This document shows positions 16,501 through 26,104 of a stretch of 64,000 nt of DNA, one piece after another. Below the pieces are notes generated by a model, which worked only from the letters and a program-made list of their open reading frames with translations, made no database searches and was not told the origin of the DNA. The translations under genes were made by a program, and so were the position numbers. How positions within the stretch are numbered: position 1 is the stretch's first letter; every line of letters starts with the position of its first letter. The DNA is from Paenibacillus albus (lineage in GTDB: Bacteria > Bacillota > Bacilli > Paenibacillales > Paenibacillaceae): NCBI RefSeq assembly GCF_003952225.1, contig NZ_CP034437.1, positions 6,553,001 through 6,617,000 of the forward strand, read 5' to 3'.

Positions 16501-17535
16501 TTAACGGCTATTCAGTCCGCCATAGCCCATCCCGACAATGTCCGATCTCACAATCGTGTCACCGGCAAGAATTCGCGGCAGCAGCACATTGAACGAGGTG
16601 TACGGGTCATGCATGACGCAGCCCGGAAGACCCATAATCGGCACATCTCCCAAATATCCCATGAGCAGCATCGAGCCTGGAAGCATCGGTGTTCCATAGC
16701 TGACAATCTGTGCGCCGGCCTCGGCAATCGCAGCTGGCGTGCGGTCATCGGGGTCTACCGACATTCCGCCAGTTACAAGTATCATATCATACGACTGATC
16801 GCGTAAATAGTGTATTTCCTTGACAATTGTATGGCGGTCGTCCGGCGAGAAACGCTGCTCTGCTATCTCCGAACCGAGCGCTTCTACGATGCGCGTAACG
16901 GCCGGACCGAACTTATCTTGGATCCTTCCAGAAAATACTTCTCCGCCCGTTGTCAGCAGACCGATCCGGAATTTGCGAAGCGGCTTCAGCCGAAGCGGAG
17001 ATGCGCCGTCATGCTGCTCCTTATAGCTTGCAATCAGCTCTTCCACCGCGCTCACCTTAGCCTCGGGCACGACAAGCGGAATGACCCGCGTCGCAGCCAG
17101 CTGTCCGCCAGGCATGATCACCGCGTTCGTCCGCACCGTCGCAAGCGCAATCTCTCCAAGCTCATTAATGGCATGAACGACAGCCGGGTCGATCTCGGCA
17201 ATGGCTGGCACGTCCAAAGCCGACTTGATCGCTACCTTACCTTCATGCGACTCAGACAACTGAAGGCCATCGCACTTAAGAGCGCTTGCCATACGGCGAG
17301 CAGCGTCATCTTCGTGCAGATCGCCTTCGGCAAGCTCCATAATATAAATATGCTCCTTGCCGATATCAAGGAGCTTAGGTATGTCTGCTTCTGTAATGAG
17401 ATGGCCCTTTTTAAACAACCGTCCCTTAAACTCCCCGGGAATGATCTGCGTCAGATCATGCGCGAGCCGAAGGCCGATCGCTTCCTGTACCGGCACTTCC
17501 TTCAGAACCGTAAGCTTGCTTCCGTTATCGCTCAC
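16501..17535 (-). CDS. Molybdopterin-binding (MoeA-like) protein
   Basis: The 344-residue protein has an N-terminal region with EAIGLRLAHDLTQI and a C-terminal MoCF-biosynthesis domain (about 178-325). That domain contains LLTTGGEV, MILVTGGMSVDPDDRTP and VPIMGLPGCVMHDP. Such proteins handle molybdopterin or molybdenum-cofactor intermediates, but this one is shorter than MoeA (about 400 residues) and resembles the variant linked to molybdenum hydroxylases. Its start overlaps the mogA stop (ATGA). Confidence 0.8.
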   Translation of the reverse strand: MSDNGSKLTVLKEVPVQEAIGLRLAHDLTQIIPGEFKGRLFKKGHLITEADIPKLLDIGKEHIYIMELAEGDLHEDDAARRMASALKCDGLQLSESHEGKVAIKSALDVPAIAEIDPAVVHAINELGEIALATVRTNAVIMPGGQLAATRVIPLVVPEAKVSAVEELIASYKEQHDGASPLRLKPLRKFRIGLLTTGGEVFSGRIQDKFGPAVTRIVEALGSEIAEQRFSPDDRHTIVKEIHYLRDQSYDMILVTGGMSVDPDDRTPAAIAEAGAQIVSYGTPMLPGSMLLMGYLGDVPIMGLPGCVMHDPYTSFNVLLPRILAGDTIVRSDIVGMGYGGLNSR

Positions 17536-18026
17536 TCTGTATGCTCTCCGATCCGGCCGGACAGGATGTTAAGCGCATGCGGGAGCTGATCCATGATGGC
17601 CAATAAATTCTCGTGTACGCCTTTTGGGCTGCCAGGTAAGTTAATGATTAGTGAGCGGCCGCGAATGCCGCAAACACCGCGCGACAGCATCGCTCGACGC
17701 GTACGCTGCATCGCGCCTATGCGCATCGCTTCCGCAAGTCCAGGCACTTCGCGATCGATGACCTTCAGCGTTGCTTCCGGTGTCAGATCACGCGGCGCAA
17801 GTCCTGTGCCGCCTGTCGTAATGACAAGGTCCGCTTGATAGTAATCGGTCATCTCGATAAGTGCCGCCATAATTTCGTCTTGCTCGTCAGGTACGATCCG
17901 GTAATCGACGATTTCTCCGCTAAGCTCTTCTTCCACGAGCTCTCGGATAACCTGAGCGCTTGTATCCTCGCGCTCGCCTCGCGACCCCTTGTCGCTCGCT
18001 GTTAATAACGCCACTTTCCACCGCAT
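17532..18026 (-). CDS. mog: Molybdopterin adenylyltransferase, MogA/MoaB family
   Basis: The 164-residue protein starts MRWKVALLTASDKGSRGERED and has the family motif DLVITTGGTGLAPRDLTPEA. Members bind molybdopterin and in most bacteria adenylate it before metal insertion. It lies between moaC and the MoeA-like gene. MogA and MoaB cannot be told apart by eye. Confidence 0.9.
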   Translation of the reverse strand: MRWKVALLTASDKGSRGEREDTSAQVIRELVEEELSGEIVDYRIVPDEQDEIMAALIEMTDYYQADLVITTGGTGLAPRDLTPEATLKVIDREVPGLAEAMRIGAMQRTRRAMLSRGVCGIRGRSLIINLPGSPKGVHENLLAIMDQLPHALNILSGRIGEHTE

Positions 18027-18065
18027 GAGTTTCTTCCCCCAATCGTTTTTCAGAAAGATATGCCA

Positions 18066-18539
18066 TTAACGATCCACGGTATAATCACCGTTTTTTCCAC
18101 CGCTCTTCGAGCTCAGATAGGTCGGTCCGATGACCATATCCTTCTGCAGCGCCTTGCACATATCGTACACGGTCAGCGCAGCCGCGGAAACTGCGGTTAA
18201 TGCCTCCATCTCGACGCCGGTCTTGCCGGTCGTCTTCACTGTGCCTTCTATATATAGCTCGTCTTTGCCATTATCGGCAAAAGCCAAATTCACGCCTGTC
18301 AGCGGCAGCGGATGACACATCGGAATCCAGCTTGACGTGTTCTTCGCCGCCATAATGCCCGCCACTTGCGCGACCGCGAGCACATCTCCTTTGCCAATGG
18401 TGCCCGCTTTGATCCGTAACAATGTATCTTCTGCCATCGTTACCGTCGTATGTGCAACGGCAACGCGTGAAGTCACCTCTTTGTCTGAGATGTCCACCAT
18501 GCGAGCTCTGCCCTGTTCATTAAAATGTGTCAAATCCAC
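18066..18539 (-). CDS. moaC: Cyclic pyranopterin monophosphate synthase MoaC
   Basis: A 157-residue protein with family motifs [28 protein letters not shown] and [20 protein letters not shown]. MoaC converts the MoaA product into cPMP, the first stable molybdopterin precursor. The GTG start at 18539 follows AAGGGGGCG and overlaps the end of the upstream cyclo-ligase gene. moaA, moaD and moaE are not in the window. Confidence 0.95.
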   Translation of the reverse strand: MDLTHFNEQGRARMVDISDKEVTSRVAVAHTTVTMAEDTLLRIKAGTIGKGDVLAVAQVAGIMAAKNTSSWIPMCHPLPLTGVNLAFADNGKDELYIEGTVKTTGKTGVEMEALTAVSAAALTVYDMCKALQKDMVIGPTYLSSKSGGKNGDYTVDR

Positions 18540-19186
18540 GCTGCGCGCCCCCTTGTCATTCCATGCTCCGTAATGACCGCATCTACAGCCACATCATGCT
18601 CGTCCATCGGCACGCTATCGGCCCACTGCGCTTCATAGCCAAGACCGATCCAGAGCGGGAGCTGCTTGCCCTGTTCGGCTGCCGCAAGCCGCAGCTGATC
18701 ATGAAACCGATCATAATAACCACCGCCGTATCCCAGCCTGCCGCCGCGCGTATCGAACGCCAGTCCCGGCACGAAGACGATGTCTGGCAGCTGAACGGCC
18801 AAATCCCACCGCTTCACCGTTGCCGGATCAGGTTCTTTAATGCCGTAAGCGCCGGGCACAAGCTCATCCCAAGCATGCAGTAAGTACAGCTCCATTGTGT
18901 GGCTTTCCTTCACGCAGCGCGGCACAATTACGGAGATGCCATTGCGCCAGCACCACTCGATCAAGAGTGTCGTATCGAGCTCCGAACGAAATGGGATATA
19001 GATCATCATGCTGCTAATCATTGGCTCTTTCCGCTGCTGCAGCCAATCTACCGTCTGCTGGCAGGTCGTATCCGACCAAGCGAGCCGCTGCTGCTCCGGG
19101 AAGCTGTCCCGTCGTTTCGCGGCAAGAAGACGGGCCGCCTTCTTCTCCTCCGCATGCCTCATAAGGTTCACCGCTTTACTGGTCAT
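18530..19186 (-). CDS. 5-formyltetrahydrofolate cyclo-ligase
   Basis: The ~218-residue protein contains the family end motif [14 protein letters not shown], the WIGLGYEAQ strand and the C-terminal [13 protein letters not shown]. It converts 5-formyl-THF to 5,10-methenyl-THF using ATP. The ATG at 19186 is chosen because GGAG lies five bases upstream; a longer frame exists but has no ribosome site. It leads into moaC with a short overlap. Confidence 0.9.
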   Translation of the reverse strand: MTSKAVNLMRHAEEKKAARLLAAKRRDSFPEQQRLAWSDTTCQQTVDWLQQRKEPMISSMMIYIPFRSELDTTLLIEWCWRNGISVIVPRCVKESHTMELYLLHAWDELVPGAYGIKEPDPATVKRWDLAVQLPDIVFVPGLAFDTRGGRLGYGGGYYDRFHDQLRLAAAEQGKQLPLWIGLGYEAQWADSVPMDEHDVAVDAVITEHGMTRGRAAWI

Positions 19187-19318
19187 AGTTACTCCATAGT
19201 TTATCACTATTGCCCAATTTTCGCCAATAAGCGGACCGTCATGTGCCTGTCGCACAATAACCATTTTTCATGTAAACTGAAGGACATAGGAATTTTTCAA
19301 GCGGAGGTTTCAACAATC

Positions 19319-21259
19319 ATGCTTCTTCAAGTTTCTGATGTATCCAAAAGCTACGGGGTAAGCAAGGTGCTCTCGTCCATTACCTTTCAAGTGCAGCCGC
19401 GTGAGCGGGTCGGGCTTGTCGGCGTCAACGGCGCGGGCAAATCGACGCTGCTGCGAATTATCGCCGGCGAGATGTCTGCCGACTCCGGCACCATCTATAA
19501 ATCGAAAGAAACAACGATCGGCTACCTCGCGCAATCGAGCGGCCTTCAATCGGATAAGACAATTGATGAAGAGATGCGAGCTGTCTTTGCGCACCTGATT
19601 GATGCAGAGAAGGAGCTTCGCACACTCGAGCAGCAGATCGCCGATCCGAATCTTCACGCTGACGAGAAACAGTACCAATCGGTACTTGACCGATATTCGA
19701 AACTGTCCGACTGGTTCCGGGAGAACGGAGGATTCGAGGTGGAGACGCGCATTCGGATGATTTTGCACGGGATGGGCTTCGGCCAGTTCCCTCCGAATAC
19801 GATTATTTCCACTTTGAGCGGCGGTCAGAAGACACGTCTTGCATTAGCAAGAATTCTGCTGCAAGCGCCGGATCTGCTCATGCTCGATGAGCCGACCAAC
19901 TATCTCGATATCGAGACGCTTACTTGGCTCGAAGACTATCTGCGCGGCTACGACGGCGGCATTCTGGTCGTTTCTCACGACCGCTACTTCCTCGACGCAG
20001 TCGTCCAGACGATTGTCGAGATCGAACGCCATGCGGCAAGACGCTATACGGGCAATTATTCCCGTTTTATCGAAATTAAAGCGGCAGAATACGAAGCACA
20101 GATGAAACAGTTCGACAAGCAGCAGGATGAAATTGCGAAGCTCGAAGACTTCATTCAGCGCAATATCGTGCGTGCGTCGACAACAAAACGTGCTCAAAGC
20201 CGTCGAAAGGCGCTCGAGAAGATGGATCGGCTCGACAAGCCGCTCGGCGATCTGAAGAAAGCGAGCTTCTCCTTCGAAATCGAGCGACAAAGCGGCAACG
20301 ATGTGCTCGACGTGAACGATGTCTCCATTCGATTCCCAGAGAAGCAAGCGCCGCTATTCGAGCATGTTTCGTTCCGATTGGAGCGCGGCGAGAATGTGGC
20401 GCTTATCGGACCGAACGGGATCGGCAAATCAACGCTGCTCAAGGCGCTTGTCGATCAACAGCCCTACGAGCAAGGTACCATCCGCTGGGGAACGAATGTG
20501 AAGATTGGCTATTACGACCAGGAGCACACTGGGCTGAACAAAGCCAATACGGTACTCGAAGAGCTGTGGAACACATATCCGGGGATCGAAGAAGCGCGAA
20601 TTCGCACCGTTCTCGGCAATTTCTTGTTCAGCGGCGATGACGTGAAGAAGAAGATCAGCACGCTTAGCGGCGGTGAACGGGCACGTGTCTCTCTCTCGAA
20701 GCTGATGCTGGCTCATGCGAATATGCTCATTCTCGATGAGCCTACCAACCATCTCGACTTGTACAGTAAAGAAGTGCTGGAATCCGCACTTATTGATTAC
20801 GACGGCACGCTGTTGTTTATCTCCCATGACCGTTATTTCCTTAATAAGATGGCGGAGCGCATTGTCGAACTTGGACCGGAAGGTACTCAGCATTTCCTGG
20901 GAAATTATGACGAAATGATCCAGAAAAAGCGTGAAACGGAGGAGCTCCAGCTAGAAACGCTGTCAGCTCTGCAAGGAAAACCGAATAAAGCCGCAGCAGC
21001 GCAGGAAGCTGCTCCCGTTTCTTCGTACGAAGCCGACAAACAAGCGAAGCGTGACGAACGAAATCGGCAGCGTAAGCAGGAACAGCTTGAGAACGACATT
21101 GCCCGCCTAGAAGGCGAAATTTCTGTTCTAGAAGAGCAGCTCACCGATCCAGCCGTGTACAATGACTATGTGCAGGTGCAGAAGATCCAGTCCGATCTGG
21201 AGTCGCTCAAAGCGCAGCTCCAAGAGGTCTATACAGCTTGGGAAGAGCTGCTCGCGTAG
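19319..21259 (+). CDS. ydiF: ABC-F family ATPase (YdiF type)
   Basis: The 646-residue protein holds two ABC domains without membrane parts. The first has GVNGAGKST, LSGGQ and LLMLDEPTN. The second has GPNGIGKST, LSGGE and LILDEPTN. A charged linker joins them and a C-terminal coiled coil follows (about 560-646). ABC-F proteins act on the ribosome E site during translation. The ATG at 19319 follows GCGGAGG. B. subtilis ydiF lies in the same neighbourhood. Confidence 0.93.
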   Translation: MLLQVSDVSKSYGVSKVLSSITFQVQPRERVGLVGVNGAGKSTLLRIIAGEMSADSGTIYKSKETTIGYLAQSSGLQSDKTIDEEMRAVFAHLIDAEKELRTLEQQIADPNLHADEKQYQSVLDRYSKLSDWFRENGGFEVETRIRMILHGMGFGQFPPNTIISTLSGGQKTRLALARILLQAPDLLMLDEPTNYLDIETLTWLEDYLRGYDGGILVVSHDRYFLDAVVQTIVEIERHAARRYTGNYSRFIEIKAAEYEAQMKQFDKQQDEIAKLEDFIQRNIVRASTTKRAQSRRKALEKMDRLDKPLGDLKKASFSFEIERQSGNDVLDVNDVSIRFPEKQAPLFEHVSFRLERGENVALIGPNGIGKSTLLKALVDQQPYEQGTIRWGTNVKIGYYDQEHTGLNKANTVLEELWNTYPGIEEARIRTVLGNFLFSGDDVKKKISTLSGGERARVSLSKLMLAHANMLILDEPTNHLDLYSKEVLESALIDYDGTLLFISHDRYFLNKMAERIVELGPEGTQHFLGNYDEMIQKKRETEELQLETLSALQGKPNKAAAAQEAAPVSSYEADKQAKRDERNRQRKQEQLENDIARLEGEISVLEEQLTDPAVYNDYVQVQKIQSDLESLKAQLQEVYTAWEELLA

Positions 21260-21279
21260 CTTAATCCAGTGTCCTATGC

Positions 21280-23562
21280 CTAAGCTAGCTTCACTTCTTT
21301 CATAATGGAACGACGTTTGACCACATATAACAGCAATAGCGAACACAACCCGAATCCGGACAGCAGCCATGCGGTCCGGATTATTGCTGTCCACCCACCG
21401 AGAGAGATGAGATGCCGAAGTCCTTCGACGGCATAGGTCATCGGCAGAAAAGGATGAATGAACCGGAACAGCCCCGGCTCCAGCGCCACCGGATACGAGC
21501 CGGAGCTTGAGGTGAGCTGCAGCATCAGAATCAGTACCGCTACGAATCGCCCCGTATCGCTGCCAAGCACCGCAATCAGCATGAACAGAACCGCCGTAAA
21601 CACGAGCCCGACCAGTATGGCGTAGATATACATCGCAAGCGGTGGCAGCACCGTCGGAATACCAAGCCCCGTGTGCAAAATAAACACCGACAACAGAGCC
21701 TGACAGACGCTGACCGAAGCAAGCGCGGCATATTTGCTGCCTAGGTAGGAGAGAGGTCCGTGAGGCAGAGCAAGCACCTTCCATATATCGATGACAAAGA
21801 ACAGCACGAGTGAGCCCACCCAGAGCGATAACGCGATAAAATAAGGCGCAAATCCTACGCCGTTGCTCGGCACCGGGTGCAAGTTCGTCTCTTCGAGCTG
21901 CACCGGATCGGCGATAACCGCTTGCCGGTTCGCAGCTTGTCCGTCTGAGGATGCCATTCCCGCTGCATCCGCCAATTTGTCCGCAAGCTCTCCCTGGCCT
22001 CGATTAATCTGGGCCAGGCCGTCACGTAGCGAAGCTGCTCCGTCGCCAAGCTTCGCATTGCCAATGCGGAGTGCCTCCACCCCGCTCCCTAGCTGCAATA
22101 GTCCGTTCATCAGCTTGCCGCTTCCTTGCTGCAATTGGCCGACGCCATTCGCTACATCCTTAACCCGTTCACCAATCGTATCTACGGCCGACTGCTGCTT
22201 GCCTAACAGCGCCGACACATCATCCGCCGCCGTGCGGAACTGCTCCATCTGACCCGCCAGCTGATTCAGCTTCGGCGCCAAAGCATTCGCGCGGCTTGCG
22301 ACTTGTCCAATCGACTGATCAAGCGACGTCTTTAGCGTGTCAATCGACTGCGTCACGGTTTGCAGTGTCCCAGCTGCATCTGCCCCCGTAGATTGAATGC
22401 TGCTTAGCTGCTCTGCCAGCTGCTTATAGTTTGCATTGCTAGGGAGATCCTCAGCTTGCTGACCTAAGCCTTGAAGCAGCTGCTCACCGGTCTGTGCCCG
22501 ATTATTCATATCGGCGACTTGCGCCTGAACCGGACGCACAAGCTTGCTTAACGCGTTCAAGTCAGAAGCCATGCTCTTAACGTTAGCCAGCTCACCTCGA
22601 AGCAAAGTCATATCGTTGCTTACCCCTGTTAATGATGTCGACAGGTTGGACTGTGAAGCGGCAAGCTGAGTCGCGGGATTAGAGGCGGCCGCAAATGGCT
22701 TGGAAGTTGAAAGTACTTTAGTGGTGGAGGCTGTATGTACGCCGCTCCATTGAGCGACACCAGCACTCGCCAGCTCTGCCCAGGCATTCAGCTTCACGAG
22801 CCCATTCTCCAGTTCATTTGCTCCCGTTGTGATGGATTGCAAGCCTGTGGACAGCTTCGTCATGCCGCTTCCGCTTTGGGTTAACCCGCCAGCCAATTCA
22901 CCTGCACCCTTGTATGCTTGCTCCGATGCAGCGGACAGCTTGGCAGCGCCATTCGCAGCGTCCTGCAATCCTTTTGACCCATTAAGTACTTGGTCGAAAA
23001 TAACGCTTAAGTAGTTTTCCTGCAATTCCTTGCGCAGCTTATTATTCACACTGCTTGCGATCGCACGCACAATCTTCGCTTGCAGCATGTTCGTACCTTC
23101 GCTCAGCTCCATGCTAAGATGTGTTGGCTCCGGTTGATCACCGCTGACGCTGTAAGCCTGTGTTGAGAACTCAGGCGGCAGATAAAGCGCGAGGGCATAG
23201 CTCTCGTTCTTAATCCCATTGCGCGCTTGCTGCCTGCTCACCTCCGTCCAGTGGGTATCTGTATCCGCGACTAACTTGGCGACAAGCTCGCTGCCCAGAT
23301 TGTGCTGCTCACCGCCGCGCTTCGCTCCTGTATCTTCATTAACGATGGCAAGAGGCAGCTTGCTCAGCCTTGCGGTCGGATCCCAGAACGCCCATAAATA
23401 GATAAAGCTGTACAAGAGCGGAAGGACCATAAGGCCCAGCAATGATTTGCGCACAGCACGGGAGCTCCACATGGATTTGATATCCTGCATAGCCAGCTTC
23501 CAACCACTTATTGTGCTTTCACCCGTAATTATCGCATTTGTTGTATTCATCTTTTCCTGCAT
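21280..23562 (-). CDS. yhgE: YhgE/Pip-family membrane protein
   Basis: The ~760-residue protein has one N-terminal membrane helix (about 30-50), a large extracellular region with many heptad-like repeats (LQSITTGANELENGL and similar) and a C-terminal block of five or six helices (about 590-750). This matches YhgE/Pip, first described as a phage-infection protein and related to ABC-2 permeases. The ATG at 23562 follows GGGAGG. It converges with ydiF and leaves 20 bases between them. Confidence 0.9.
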   Translation of the reverse strand: MQEKMNTTNAIITGESTISGWKLAMQDIKSMWSSRAVRKSLLGLMVLPLLYSFIYLWAFWDPTARLSKLPLAIVNEDTGAKRGGEQHNLGSELVAKLVADTDTHWTEVSRQQARNGIKNESYALALYLPPEFSTQAYSVSGDQPEPTHLSMELSEGTNMLQAKIVRAIASSVNNKLRKELQENYLSVIFDQVLNGSKGLQDAANGAAKLSAASEQAYKGAGELAGGLTQSGSGMTKLSTGLQSITTGANELENGLVKLNAWAELASAGVAQWSGVHTASTTKVLSTSKPFAAASNPATQLAASQSNLSTSLTGVSNDMTLLRGELANVKSMASDLNALSKLVRPVQAQVADMNNRAQTGEQLLQGLGQQAEDLPSNANYKQLAEQLSSIQSTGADAAGTLQTVTQSIDTLKTSLDQSIGQVASRANALAPKLNQLAGQMEQFRTAADDVSALLGKQQSAVDTIGERVKDVANGVGQLQQGSGKLMNGLLQLGSGVEALRIGNAKLGDGAASLRDGLAQINRGQGELADKLADAAGMASSDGQAANRQAVIADPVQLEETNLHPVPSNGVGFAPYFIALSLWVGSLVLFFVIDIWKVLALPHGPLSYLGSKYAALASVSVCQALLSVFILHTGLGIPTVLPPLAMYIYAILVGLVFTAVLFMLIAVLGSDTGRFVAVLILMLQLTSSSGSYPVALEPGLFRFIHPFLPMTYAVEGLRHLISLGGWTAIIRTAWLLSGFGLCSLLLLYVVKRRSIMKEVKLA

Positions 23563-23641
23563 GGCCTGTTCCTCCCTATCGTCTATCTGAGTAGCATTTG
23601 CACGAAGGTGGCTGCACATGCGATTTTTCAATCTATCCCCC

Positions 23642-23912
23642 TTGTCCACAGGAATATCCACAGCTATGGATAAATTGTGCGGCAATTCTGGCACTATTAA
23701 CGAGGTTAAACATGAATAAATTTAACGTTTCTTTAACATTAGAAGTTACTGAGAATTATGAGAGCAGTTATTATCCACTTTATCCACATTGTCCACAGCC
23801 CAGTTGTGAAAAACTTATCCAACTTTTGTTCACATTGTAAACGCCCATTTTATGCGGTTTTCATGCACTTGTTCACAATGGAAGGTATTGTTGTGAGTAA
23901 GTCTGTGGATAA
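23642..23912. other. DnaA-box cluster
   Basis: A 270-bp intergenic stretch holds at least nine matches to TTATNCACA with no more than one mismatch. Perfect copies lie at 23780-23788 and 23904-23912 (minus strand). One-mismatch copies include 23642, 23654, 23665, 23771, 23789, 23826 and 23869. Neither dnaA nor dnaN is near, so this is not oriC. B. subtilis has DnaA-box clusters away from oriC that moderate initiation, and this stretch has that look. Confidence 0.7.
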
Positions 23913-23929
23913 CCCTTGCAAACGATGGC

Positions 23930-23961
23930 AAAAGAAAAACAGAGGGCTGGATAACCCTCTG
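23930..23961 (-). terminator. Terminator after the HIT gene
   Basis: On the minus strand CAGAGGG, a loop and CCCTCTG are followed by TTTTTCTTTT, directly after the stop codon. Confidence 0.85.
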
Positions 23962-24414
23962 TTAATTGGTCATTGCAGCGCGCAGCTGCGAGCAGACTTG
24001 CACGATTTGGCTCGTGTTGCCGCGCGGCGCATCCGGCCACTCGGCAAGCTGCACCGGATGCCAGAACGGCTCCGGCGTCCCGGCGTAGCGCGGGATGAGG
24101 TGCATATGGAAGTGCGGCACAGCGTCGCCTCGAACGTAGCTGTACACATGCTCCGCCTGCAGCGAATCTCGAAGTATGCGGCTCATTCGGTTCGTGGCGA
24201 CGAAGACCGCGCTTGCTTCCTCGTCCGTCAGATCACCAAGCCCTCGCGTGTGCCGCTTCGTTTCAATGATCAGATAGCCGAGATACGCGCTCTGGCTCTC
24301 GCCGCTAATTCCCATGTGTGATACAGATACATGCTCATCCTCGTAGATGACGCCTCCTGCTGACTTCATGTCTCCGCGTTGCTTGCTGCATATAAAACAC
24401 GGCTGGATGTCCAT
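23962..24414 (-). CDS. HIT-family nucleotide-binding protein
   Basis: The ~150-residue protein has an N-terminal CFIC pair and the histidine-triad motif HFHMHLIPRY (about residues 104-113). HIT enzymes hydrolyse or transfer nucleotides from AMP-linked substrates; the Galt/Ap4A-hydrolase branches cannot be separated by eye. The ATG at 24414 lies after AAGGAGG. It follows leuA by about 50 bases and may be co-transcribed with it. Confidence 0.85.
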   Translation of the reverse strand: MDIQPCFICSKQRGDMKSAGGVIYEDEHVSVSHMGISGESQSAYLGYLIIETKRHTRGLGDLTDEEASAVFVATNRMSRILRDSLQAEHVYSYVRGDAVPHFHMHLIPRYAGTPEPFWHPVQLAEWPDAPRGNTSQIVQVCSQLRAAMTN

Positions 24415-24461
24415 ACGGTGAGGCGCCTCCTTTTGGGCTGATCGAATGGCCGGCTTCTGAC

Positions 24462-26063
24462 TTAGGCGAGCTGTTCCGTGTTTTCTTCGGAATCCGTATC
24501 CTGTATGCTCATCAGCATCTGGTTGCATGCCCCCACGTAAGCCTGTGCCGCCGCCAAAATAATATCGTTATGCACAGCCGTCCCCGTATACCTCTGATTG
24601 TTATACACAATGCTGACATTTGCTTCGCCATGAGCATCCTCGCCTGTTGATAACGAGTGGATCTCCAGATCCTCGAACTCCGCGGATACCGGAATTGCCT
24701 GCTGCAAGCAGTGAATGACTGCTTCAAGCGGACCTGTGCCCGTACCAGTCAGCGTCCGTTCCTCTTGGGAGTCGCGCTCGCGGATTGTGACGGATGCGAT
24801 ACGCGAACGCTGCGTGCCGGCAAGCACCTGCAGGTCAATCAAGGTGTATGGATCATGCTGCGTCGCTGTCGATTCGCTAGCCAGACGGACGAGAACATCG
24901 TCGGGAACGATTTTCATCTCGTCGGCTTTCTCTTTGAAACGGTTATACACATCAAGCAATTGGTCGTCCGTCAGCTCGATGCCGAAATCAGCCAGTCTAT
25001 GCTTGATCGCATGACGGCCAGAGTGCTTGCCAAGCACGATCATGCTGCGCGGAATGCCCATCGCTTCAGGGTCCATAATCTCGTATGTGTTGCGGTTCTT
25101 CAAGAGGCCATCCTGGTGAATGCCTGACTCATGCTGAAAAGCGTTCCGCCCTACGATTGGCTTATTGTACGCAATCGGGAAGTTCATCGTCCGGCTGACC
25201 ATCCGCGAGGTTTCGTAGATCTCACTCATCACGATGCCCGTCTCTGCGCCGATGGCGGATTTGCGCGTCTCGATCGCCATCACCAGCTCCTCCAGCGAGC
25301 AGTTGCCCGCGCGTTCGCCGATGCCGTTGATCGTTACTTCCACCTGGTTCGCTCCAGCTTGGATGGCAGCTAAGCTATTCGCTACAGCAAGACCAAGGTC
25401 ATTGTGGCAGTGTGCGCTGAACTGCACTTTATCCGCGCCTCTCGCGCCTGCCCGCACCGTGCGGAACAGATTGCCGTACTCCTCTGGCAGCGCGTAGCCA
25501 AGCGTATCCGGCAGGTTAATAACCGTCGCGCCTTCCGCGATGACCGCTTCGACCATCTCGATGACGAAATCGCGGCCCGTGCGGCTCGCATCCATCGGCG
25601 AGAACTCGATTTCATCGACGAACTGCTTGCCGTAGGCGACCATCTGGCGAGCGATCTCGAGTACTTCCTCGCGGGATTTCTTCAGTTGGAAATCCAGATG
25701 GATATCCGAGGACGAGATAAACAGATGCAGACGGCGGCGGGCGGCATCCATTGTCGAGCGGACCGCCGCGTCGATGTCGCCTTTGATCGCGCGGGCGAAG
25801 CCGACGATCTCCACACCTTGCAGCTCGCGGGAAATCTGCTGCACCGCCGCGAACTCACCCGGGCTCGATACCGGGAAGCCCGGCTCGATAATGTCGACGC
25901 CCAGCTTCGCCAGCTGGCGGGCAAGCACGATCTTTTGCTCCGGACGCAGCGTCGCGCCTGGCGACTGCTCTCCATCACGCAGCGTCGTGTCGAATATGCG
26001 GATGATGCGGTTCGTGGATTCGGGTTGAGAGTTAAATTGAGCTTGTGAGTGATTCATGGTCAT
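24462..26063 (-). CDS. leuA: 2-isopropylmalate synthase LeuA
   Basis: The 533-residue enzyme starts the leucine branch by joining acetyl-CoA to 2-oxoisovalerate. It shows RIFDTTLRDGEQSPGA (metal and substrate site, about 21-36), the HCHNDLGLAVAN motif and a C-terminal allosteric domain with LIDLQVLAGTQ. It begins behind AGGAGG at 26063. It stands alone rather than in an ilv-leu operon and is preceded by two tandem leucine T-boxes, so expression should rise when uncharged tRNA-Leu accumulates. Confidence 0.95.
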   Translation of the reverse strand: MTMNHSQAQFNSQPESTNRIIRIFDTTLRDGEQSPGATLRPEQKIVLARQLAKLGVDIIEPGFPVSSPGEFAAVQQISRELQGVEIVGFARAIKGDIDAAVRSTMDAARRRLHLFISSSDIHLDFQLKKSREEVLEIARQMVAYGKQFVDEIEFSPMDASRTGRDFVIEMVEAVIAEGATVINLPDTLGYALPEEYGNLFRTVRAGARGADKVQFSAHCHNDLGLAVANSLAAIQAGANQVEVTINGIGERAGNCSLEELVMAIETRKSAIGAETGIVMSEIYETSRMVSRTMNFPIAYNKPIVGRNAFQHESGIHQDGLLKNRNTYEIMDPEAMGIPRSMIVLGKHSGRHAIKHRLADFGIELTDDQLLDVYNRFKEKADEMKIVPDDVLVRLASESTATQHDPYTLIDLQVLAGTQRSRIASVTIRERDSQEERTLTGTGTGPLEAVIHCLQQAIPVSAEFEDLEIHSLSTGEDAHGEANVSIVYNNQRYTGTAVHNDIILAAAQAYVGACNQMLMSIQDTDSEENTEQLA

Positions 26064-26104
26064 AAGGGTTAGCCTCCTAAATGGTTTATGGGATTTGGTT
26101 TGTT

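Noticed and set aside
23642-23912. Chromosomal origin oriC
   Set aside because: Neither dnaA nor dnaN is next to the DnaA boxes, and there is no clear AT-rich unwinding region beside them.
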